Assembly (NCBI GenBank): GCA_947166165.1
Contig: CAMVDK010000219.1
Location: forward strand, 1 to 5,039
Source: an uncultured Porphyromonadaceae bacterium
GTDB lineage: Bacteria; Bacteroidota; Bacteroidia; Bacteroidales; Muribaculaceae
Reading direction: 5' to 3'
DNA length: 5,039 nt
Shown here: positions 1 through 5,039 of the stretch, in pieces
Layout: every line of letters starts with the position of its first letter
How positions within the stretch are numbered: position 1 is the first letter of the stretch
The notes under the pieces: generated by a model
What the model saw: the letters and a program-made list of their open reading frames with translations, nothing else
What the model was told of the DNA's origin: nothing
Databases searched by the model: none
Program-made: the position numbers and the translations under genes

Positions 1-34
1 ATCAGGTGGTGATAATCAAGAGGGTTACAGGGTG

Positions 35-493
35 TCAGGACGGGTTCACCAGGTCGAGGATTTGGCGGGCGTGGTCCTTGGTGTTGACCTTTTCGATGAC
101 GTGGGTGACGACGCCTTGCTCGTCGATGATGAAGGTGGTGCGGACGGTGCCCATGTAGGTGCGTCCGGCCATTTTCTTCTCGCGCCACACGCCGAAAGCC
201 TCCTGCAACTGGTGGTCGACATCGGCGATGAGCGGGAAGGGCAGGCCATGCTTGTCGGCGAACTTGGCGTGCGAAGCCGCGGAGTCTTTGCTCACGCCGA
301 GCAGGGCGTAGCCGGCGCGCTTGAGTTCGGCGTAGCCGTCACTCAGACTGCAAGCCTCGGCGGTGCAGCCGGGGGTGTTGTCCTTGGGGTAGAAGTAGAT
401 GATGAGTTTGCGGCCGGCGTAGTCGCCGGCTTTGTGTTCGTGCCCGTTCTGGTCGGTGCCGAGCACGGCGGGGATGATGTCGCCTGGTTTCAT
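35..493 (-). CDS. bcp: Thioredoxin-dependent thiol peroxidase (BCP/PrxQ-type peroxiredoxin)
   Basis: A cytoplasmic peroxiredoxin that reduces hydrogen peroxide and organic hydroperoxides, recycled by thioredoxin. The 152-residue protein is full length for the BCP/PrxQ family. The active-site motif TPGCTAEACSLSD places the peroxidatic cysteine at C43 and a resolving cysteine five residues later at C48, the atypical 2-Cys arrangement of E. coli BCP (C45/C50). The preceding YFYPKDNTPG strand and loop, the GVSKDS stretch (66-71) and the conserved arginine R118 in GTVRTTFIID complete the thioredoxin fold. No signal peptide is present. The start at 493 is chosen because the family N-terminus (MKPGDIIPAV) begins there; no Shine-Dalgarno is seen. 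It lies 31 bases after the phzF-like gene and probably shares its transcript. The 34 bases between its stop and the window edge hold no recognisable gene or terminator. From memory, recA often follows bcp in Bacteroides, but that cannot be tested here. Confidence 0.95.
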   Translation of the reverse strand: MKPGDIIPAVLGTDQNGHEHKAGDYAGRKLIIYFYPKDNTPGCTAEACSLSDGYAELKRAGYALLGVSKDSAASHAKFADKHGLPFPLIADVDHQLQEAFGVWREKKMAGRTYMGTVRTTFIIDEQGVVTHVIEKVNTKDHARQILDLVNPS

Positions 494-524
494 GATTGAT
501 GGGGTATTGTTATGCGTTTACCAT

Positions 525-1385
525 TCATTTTGATGAAGCAAAAATCGTGCCTCGCGCCAGGATGTGGCACTGTCCGCCCGCAAAGAAGCGTCCGTCGTCG
601 GCAATCGAGGTCTGGACCACCGACGGGCGCTGCATGGCCTCGCCCTGCAGGAAGCGGCAGCTGCTGCCCGGGGCGAGCAGACCTCGGCGCTGCAGGTAGT
701 GGGTGAGGGCGGCGTTGGCGGTGCCGGTGGCCGACTCTTCGGGGACACCGTAGAGGGGCGCGAAATTGCGCACGTGCGCGGTGTAGCCGTCGCCGGCGAT
801 GGCAAAGGCGTGCACACCGATGACCCCCAGTTCGCCGCTGAGTGCCGAGAGGGCGTCCATGTCGGGCGCGAGCCGATGCAGGGCGCCGGGACTGCCGACG
901 GGCATGATGATGTCGGGCAGTCCGGTGGAGACAATCTCCACCGGCCATTCGGGCCACTGGAGCGCGGCGTCGCCGGCCATGATGCGGTGCAGCCGCCCGA
1001 CGTCGACTTGAGCATCGCTCATAACGGGCTGCGCCATCTGCATCAGCACGATGCCGCCCACGCTCACCTCGAGCGTGCCGGCCAGCGTGTGGTTGTGGCA
1101 GATGGCGCCGTCGGCCAGGAGGCCCACCTGCCGCATGGTTCCGAAAGCGGCGATGGTGGCGTGTCCGCAGAGGTCGACTTCACCTTTGGGGGTGAAATAG
1201 CGGGTGGTGAAGGCATCGGGAGCGTCGCGCCTGACGAAGGCCGTCTCGCTGTAGCGCAGTTCGGCGGCCACCAGGCGCATCCACTCGTCGGAGGGGAAGT
1301 CGGTGCCGTTGTCGAGCAGCACCACTCCGGCGGGATTGCCGCAGAAGGGCTGGTCGGTGAAAGCGTCAACAATGAAGAATTGCAT
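525..1385 (-). CDS. PhzF family isomerase/epimerase-like protein
   Basis: A 286-residue member of the PhzF superfamily (PhzF, YddE, Yhi9), two-domain proteins with the diaminopimelate epimerase fold but acid rather than cysteine catalysis. PhzF itself isomerises a dihydro-hydroxyanthranilate in phenazine synthesis; most family members, and this one, have unknown substrates. Hallmarks seen: N-terminal FFIVDAFTDQPFCGNPAGVV; LRYSETAF with the expected catalytic glutamate E47; DLCGHATIAA (71-80); RNFAP..GVPEESATGTAN (206-224); and a C-terminal LQGEAMQRPS stretch (246-255). No phz genes are nearby, so phenazine synthesis is not implied. The open frame runs upstream to 1712 inside lacZ, but family homology starts exactly at the ATG at 1383-1385, 32 bases after the lacZ stop. 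Instead of a Shine-Dalgarno, the bases before the start read CTCCTCCT. The protein looks cytoplasmic, with no signal peptide. The family call is firm; the function is open. Confidence 0.93.
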   Translation of the reverse strand: MQFFIVDAFTDQPFCGNPAGVVLLDNGTDFPSDEWMRLVAAELRYSETAFVRRDAPDAFTTRYFTPKGEVDLCGHATIAAFGTMRQVGLLADGAICHNHTLAGTLEVSVGGIVLMQMAQPVMSDAQVDVGRLHRIMAGDAALQWPEWPVEIVSTGLPDIIMPVGSPGALHRLAPDMDALSALSGELGVIGVHAFAIAGDGYTAHVRNFAPLYGVPEESATGTANAALTHYLQRRGLLAPGSSCRFLQGEAMQRPSVVQTSIADDGRFFAGGQCHILARGTIFASSK

Positions 1386-1417
1386 AGGAGGAGTATTGCT
1401 TTGAATGATGTGCCGCG

Positions 1418-4400
1418 TCAGAGTCGGACGGGCGTGATGGTGAATGAGAAATGCTTGTCGGCGAAGGGTACGCGATACTGCGGCAAAGCGTAGCCGTTCA
1501 TCCCCCAGCTGTCGACACCGCCCACGCCGGTCATCTCGCCATCGATGGTGAGCATGGTGAAGGGCGAAGGCTGCAGTTGCGGCGCGTGGCGCTGGTGCTT
1601 CTCGTCGCCCTCGTCGAGGGTGGCGGTGTCGTAGTGGATAGCACTGGCGTAGAAGGGTTTGTCGGCGGTGATTTGCAGTCCCAGGCCGCCGGCGTCGGTC
1701 TGCCGCCACCAACGCACGTCGCTGTGCGTGCCGGTCTCCTGCGGACGGATGTAGGGGTGGAACTGCTCGTCGGCGGTGAGCGTGTAGAGGCCGATGTGCT
1801 GGGAATCGTGGCGGTCGGCATAGCTCTCGAGCGGGCCGCGGCCGTAGTAGTGGCTGTGCTCCATGTCGTGCGGCAGCGTCATCACCATGCCGAAGCGCAT
1901 CATGCCCAGGGGGCTGGTCGAATCGGTGTCGACGGTCATCTTCATGTCGACGTCGACGCTGCCGCCATCGCCGACCACATAGGTGAGTTGGAGGTGCGAG
2001 CGGGTCTGCGGCATGTTGTAGAGTGCTGTGACGACGATGCCATGCGCCGGGTCGGGGTTGGCCTGGAGCTGCGTGAGCACCATGGCGGGGTCACGCCAGG
2101 CGGCCAAAGCGCGGTGCACGCCGGCACCCATGTCGTTGTCGGTTGGGGCGCGCCAGAAGCTGGGTTGCAGTCTTCCGCCAGGGGCGAGCAGGTTGCGCCC
2201 GTCCACCTCATAACGGCAGAGCCAACCAGAGTGCTGGTCGAAGTCGATGCGGCATCGCTCACCGACGATGGCGATGCACTCATGCTGGCTGTCGTCGATG
2301 GTGAGCAGGCCGCGTTGTGTGGTGGCGAGTTGACTGGGTTGCCATGGAGCAATGGACAGCTGCTGGTGCGCTGCCACGTGGCCGGCGGACAGCAAGGCGG
2401 TGGCTGTTTTGAGCACATAGCGCACGTTGAGCAGCACTTCGCCGTGGCAGCGGTCAAGGGTCAGCGGCAGGACGTACTGACGGCTGCTCTGCGGAGCCAC
2501 ATCGAGCTGGTCGACTACGCCGCTCTGCACGGGCCGGCCATCGTCGAGCAACTGCCACTCGAGGCGGTAGGCCGAAAGATCGGTGAAGAAGTTCTCGTTT
2601 TTGACGGAGATGCGGCCTTGGGCCAGGTCGACGGCCTCGGTCCAAATGTTCTGATGGTAGTAGGCCACCTCGCCGGCATGGGGGTGCGGACGGCGGTCGG
2701 GGTCGAGCAGTCCGTTGCAGTTGAAGTTGTTGTCGCTGGGGTCGTGGGCGTTGTAGTCGCCGCCATAGGTGTAGATGGCACGCCCTTGCGCGTCGGTGCC
2801 GTGCAGGGCCTGGTCGACGAAGTCCCAGATGAAGCCGCCCTGGTAGTTGGGATGGCGGCGGATGGCCTCCCAGTACTCCTTGAAGCCTCCGCACGAGTTG
2901 CCCATGGCGTGGCTGTATTCGCACTGGATGAGCGGCCGCGTGTAGCGGCTGTCGGTGCAGTAGGCCTCGCAGTCGCTCTGCCTGTAGTACATCGGGCAGA
3001 AGATTTCGGTGTTGGTTCCGTTGAGCTCGGAGCGTTCAAACTGGATGGGGCGGCTCGTGTCCTGGCTTTTGATCCAATTGAAGGCGGCAGTGAAGTTGGG
3101 GCCGTCCTTGGTCTCGTTGCCGAGCGACCAGATGATGACGCTGGGATGGTTGCGCTCCAGGATTTGCCGTGCGAACAACGGTGTGGCGCTCACGGCGCCG
3201 TCGCCATAGCCGAAGCCGTGGCTCTCCTGGTTGGCCTCGGCGCAGACGTAGATGCCATACTCGTCGCAGAGGTCGTACCACAGCGGGTCGTCGGGATAGT
3301 GGCTGGTGCGCACGGCGTTGATGTTCAGCTCCTTCATGCGCTGAATGTCCTGCACCATGCGCGCACGGGTGACCACATAGCCGCCGTCGGGGTCGAGTTC
3401 GTGACGGTTCACGCCCTTGATGAGGATGGGTTGGCCGTTGACCAGCAGTTGGCTGCCCTTGATTTCCACCTTGCGGAACCCCACGCGCTGCGGCACCACC
3501 TCGGCTACAACGCCTTTGTGCTTGACGGTGGCCAGCAGGGTGTAGAGGTAGGGGGTCTCGGCGGTCCACTTCTGCGGGTTGTCGACGTTGATGGTGGCAT
3601 CGGCTCCCGAAGCTGAGGCCACTTCGCGGCCGTCGGCGTCGAGCAGGCGGTAGTCGATGGTGGTGCCCTTGCCAATCAGGTCGGCGTGGATGCGCAGCGT
3701 GCCGTTGCGGCACTGGCCGTCGAGGTCGGGGGTGACGCGCAGGTCGTCGAGCCGCGCCTGCAGCGGGCGGGCGTAGAGGAAACTCGACCGTGCCACGCCG
3801 CTCAGCCGCCAGAAGTCCTGGTCCTCGCAGTAGGAGCCATCGCACCAGCGTAACACCTGGAAGGCAATCAGGTTGCGCTTGCCGGGATGCACATAGGGGG
3901 TGACATCGAACTCGGCGGCCACCTTCGAGTCCTCGGCATAGCCCACAAACTGTCCGTTCACCCACAGGTAGACGCACGATGTCACCGAGCCGAGGTGCAC
4001 AATCATCTGCTTTCCCTTCCAGTCGGCCGGCACCACCACCTCGCGCCGGTAGCTGCCTACATGGTTCTCCTTGATGGGTACCTGCGGCGGGTTGTTGTCG
4101 AAATGCCCTCGCCAGGCGAAGCCGATGTTCACGTACACCGGGTCGCCCTTGCCGTGGAGTTCCCACATTCCCGGCACGGGCATCGCGCCCCACCGGGAGT
4201 CGTCGTAGGTTGTTTTGAAGAATCCGTCGGGCCGCTGGTCGGCGTTCTCCACCCAGTGGAACCGCCACTGCCCGTCGAGCGAGAGGTGGCGCGTCGAGGC
4301 GGTGCGGTCGCCGCTCAGGGCCAGCGCGGCGGTCTCGTAGGCGAAAAAGCTGGTGTGCACCGGCAGGCGGTTCAGCTCGTTCACCTGCATGTCGTGCCAC

Positions 4401-4504
4401 TCGGCGAAGGTGGGCTGCTGGGTGGCGTATGCGCCGCCTGTGGCCAGCAGTACGCCAACCATTGCGGCAATCATGTTGCGGTCGAAGATACGGGAGAGGG
4501 TCAT
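1418..4504 (-). CDS. lacZ: Secreted beta-galactosidase, glycoside hydrolase family 2 (LacZ type)
   Basis: Predicted to hydrolyse terminal beta-galactosides by the retaining mechanism. The 1028 residues are close in length to E. coli LacZ. Order: signal peptide (1-27), jelly-roll sugar-binding domain (about 70-245), Ig-like domain (about 247-345), TIM barrel (about 347-625), linker beta domain (about 640-715) and C-terminal Bgal small-chain domain (about 745-1026). By comparison with E. coli LacZ, D222 (DGSY), H368 (NRHE), H402 (SHYP), E427 and H429 (ESH, metal ligands), acid/base E464 (SLGNE), Y506, nucleophile E529 (CEYSHAMGNS), H532, W560, F594, N597 and W1000 are all present. The start at 4504 is preferred over the open extension to 4741 because that extension overlaps the methyltransferase, has no homology and would bury the signal peptide. 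It follows the methyltransferase by 49 bases. The segment between H429 and E464 is about eight residues shorter than in E. coli. Other GH2 specificities are possible, but the five-domain layout favours beta-galactosidase. Confidence 0.95.
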   Translation of the reverse strand: MTLSRIFDRNMIAAMVGVLLATGGAYATQQPTFAEWHDMQVNELNRLPVHTSFFAYETAALALSGDRTASTRHLSLDGQWRFHWVENADQRPDGFFKTTYDDSRWGAMPVPGMWELHGKGDPVYVNIGFAWRGHFDNNPPQVPIKENHVGSYRREVVVPADWKGKQMIVHLGSVTSCVYLWVNGQFVGYAEDSKVAAEFDVTPYVHPGKRNLIAFQVLRWCDGSYCEDQDFWRLSGVARSSFLYARPLQARLDDLRVTPDLDGQCRNGTLRIHADLIGKGTTIDYRLLDADGREVASASGADATINVDNPQKWTAETPYLYTLLATVKHKGVVAEVVPQRVGFRKVEIKGSQLLVNGQPILIKGVNRHELDPDGGYVVTRARMVQDIQRMKELNINAVRTSHYPDDPLWYDLCDEYGIYVCAEANQESHGFGYGDGAVSATPLFARQILERNHPSVIIWSLGNETKDGPNFTAAFNWIKSQDTSRPIQFERSELNGTNTEIFCPMYYRQSDCEAYCTDSRYTRPLIQCEYSHAMGNSCGGFKEYWEAIRRHPNYQGGFIWDFVDQALHGTDAQGRAIYTYGGDYNAHDPSDNNFNCNGLLDPDRRPHPHAGEVAYYHQNIWTEAVDLAQGRISVKNENFFTDLSAYRLEWQLLDDGRPVQSGVVDQLDVAPQSSRQYVLPLTLDRCHGEVLLNVRYVLKTATALLSAGHVAAHQQLSIAPWQPSQLATTQRGLLTIDDSQHECIAIVGERCRIDFDQHSGWLCRYEVDGRNLLAPGGRLQPSFWRAPTDNDMGAGVHRALAAWRDPAMVLTQLQANPDPAHGIVVTALYNMPQTRSHLQLTYVVGDGGSVDVDMKMTVDTDSTSPLGMMRFGMVMTLPHDMEHSHYYGRGPLESYADRHDSQHIGLYTLTADEQFHPYIRPQETGTHSDVRWWRQTDAGGLGLQITADKPFYASAIHYDTATLDEGDEKHQRHAPQLQPSPFTMLTIDGEMTGVGGVDSWGMNGYALPQYRVPFADKHFSFTITPVRL
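4424..4504 (-). other. Predicted Sec signal peptide of the beta-galactosidase
   Basis: Residues 1-27 of the beta-galactosidase show a short n-region with arginines at 5 and 9, a hydrophobic core (MIAAMVGVLLATGG, 11-24) and an AYA motif at 25-27 just before TQQP. This fits signal peptidase I cleavage after A27 and release into the periplasm. There is no lipobox cysteine, so a surface lipoprotein is unlikely. An internal ATG at residue 11 could be an alternative start but would remove the positive charges. This is read by eye and no predictor was run. Confidence 0.8.
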
Positions 4505-4553
4505 GACTTGAGGGTCTGTTTTTGGGTGATTGAACAATCTGGTGCTTGCAGCA

Positions 4554-5039
4554 TTATGTTGGGCGTTTGTAGAGCAACGTGAGCCCGTCGCGCAGGGGCA
4601 GGATGACGGCTTCGACCCGCGGGTCGCCGGCCACGTGGTCGTTGAAGGCGCGTATGCCTTCGAGTTGCGCGTCGTGATGAGCGTCCTTGTCGGCCACGCG
4701 GCCGCTCCACAGGGTGTTGTCGGCAATGATGAATCCTCCACTCTTCACGTGAGGAATCACCAACTCGTAGTGCTCCACGTATCGCCGCTTGTTGGCATCG
4801 ATGTAGGCCAGGTCGTAGTCGCCGGGCAGCGTGGGCAGCAGTTGCGCGGCATCGCCGATGTGCAGCCTCACGCGTCGGCCCACCGCCGACCGTGCCAGAT
4901 GCCGCCTGATGAAGTCCTCATGCTCGTCGTCAATCTCGATGGTGTCGACCGAGCAACTGTCGTCGGCGAGCCCTTCGGCCAAGCACAGCGTGCTGTAGCC
5001 GCTGTAGGTGCCCAGTTCGAGCACCCGCCGCGGCCTGAC
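4554..5039 (-). CDS. SAM-dependent O-methyltransferase (COMT/CCoAMT-like), 5' end missing
   Basis: The C-terminal 161 residues of a class I methyltransferase of the catechol/caffeoyl-CoA O-methyltransferase-like family (methyltransferase family 3, YrrM-like). These enzymes transfer a methyl group from S-adenosylmethionine to a hydroxyl, usually with a divalent metal. Counting from the window edge, motif I VLELGTYSGYST (6-17) binds SAM, the acidic E35 in TIEID should hold the ribose, and D81 (YIDANK) with D107-N108 (IIADNTLWSGRV) match the metal-binding Asp, Asp and Asn of the family. The frame stays open to the window edge and the GTG at 5022-5024 lies inside motif I, so it is not the real start; about 50-55 N-terminal residues lie outside by family length (about 210-220). 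The substrate is unknown. The stop lies 49 bases before the beta-galactosidase start, which suggests co-transcription. Confidence 0.93.
   Translation of the reverse strand, partial: VRPRRVLELGTYSGYSTLCLAEGLADDSCSVDTIEIDDEHEDFIRRHLARSAVGRRVRLHIGDAAQLLPTLPGDYDLAYIDANKRRYVEHYELVIPHVKSGGFIIADNTLWSGRVADKDAHHDAQLEGIRAFNDHVAGDPRVEAVILPLRDGLTLLYKRPT

Noticed and set aside
32..499. A 155-codon plus-strand open frame covering bcp
   Set aside because: It is a register-aligned mirror of bcp, whose active-site motif and full-length homology settle the strand.
1386..1437. Plus-strand AGGAGGAG followed by ATGATG and a 10-codon open frame
   Set aside because: The AGGAGG is only the complement of the phzF leader. 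The tiny frame runs into the lacZ 3' end on the opposite strand and nothing supports its expression.
564..1493. A 309-codon plus-strand open frame opposite the phzF-like gene and the lacZ end
   Set aside because: It is again codon-register-aligned antisense to the real gene, crosses the gap by chance and has no family signature.
1451..3616. A 721-codon open frame on the plus strand opposite lacZ
   Set aside because: It is in exact codon register with lacZ on the other strand, so its stops could only come from TTA, CTA or TCA sense codons, which this GC-rich gene avoids. The product is low-complexity (V, G, A, H rich) with no recognisable domain, while the minus strand encodes an unmistakable GH2 protein.
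3887..4582. A 231-codon plus-strand open frame opposite the lacZ 5' end
   Set aside because: It has the same register alignment as the other antisense frames and runs over the lacZ signal peptide and the gap; no homology is recognisable.
4505..4741. N-terminal extension of the lacZ frame by 79 codons
   Set aside because: It would overlap the methyltransferase in another frame, reads as low-complexity S/T/P/R sequence, and would place a clear signal peptide inside the protein.
5022..5024. GTG as start of the methyltransferase
   Set aside because: It encodes the valine of the SAM-binding motif VLELGTYSG; the frame continues to the window edge and the family has an N-terminal region before this motif.
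1..5039. CRISPR array, tRNA/rRNA gene, IS element, phage or toxin-antitoxin genes
   Set aside because: No spaced direct repeats, structured RNA genes, transposase motifs or extra small genes could be seen; nearly every base belongs to the four identified genes.

Overview
The window is a compact chromosomal stretch in which all four recognisable genes lie on the minus strand. Read in the direction of transcription (from 5039 down to 1) they are: the C-terminal three quarters of a class I SAM-dependent O-methyltransferase (cut by the window edge), a secreted family 2 beta-galactosidase of the LacZ type, a PhzF-family isomerase-like protein, and a peroxiredoxin of the BCP/PrxQ type. The gaps are only 49, 32 and 31 bases. 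No terminator hairpin and no convincing promoter is visible in any gap, so one polycistronic unit is the simplest reading. Coding density is nearly complete, and no stretch of 300 bases lacks a gene.

The likely source is a GC-rich member of the Bacteroidota (Bacteroidales-like). The large GH2 enzyme has an export signal and wording typical of gut Bacteroidales beta-galactosidases (NQESHGFGYG, CEYSHAMGNSCGGFKEYW). None of the visible start codons has a Shine-Dalgarno sequence, which is normal in that phylum. The DNA is about 60% G+C by eye, high for Bacteroides and nearer to Alistipes-like or some Prevotella/Muribaculaceae-like lineages. I cannot place it more precisely.

Layout: 4554-5039 O-methyltransferase (5' end missing); 1418-4504 lacZ-type beta-galactosidase, 1028 aa, with a signal peptide; 525-1385 PhzF-family protein, 286 aa; 35-493 bcp, 152 aa; 1-34 short 3' flank. 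The products do not form an obvious pathway. The beta-galactosidase would release galactose from oligosaccharides in the periplasm, the peroxiredoxin would detoxify peroxides in the cytoplasm, and the methyltransferase and PhzF protein act on unknown small molecules. There is no SusC/SusD pair, sulfatase, regulator or transposase in view, so this is not a recognisable polysaccharide utilisation locus within these limits.

I found no sign of a novel defence or mobile system. The most interesting observation is that the catalytic barrel of the beta-galactosidase is about eight residues shorter than E. coli LacZ between the metal-binding ESH motif and the acid/base glutamate, although all key active-site residues are kept. 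The long antisense open frames are explained by codon usage and are rejected.
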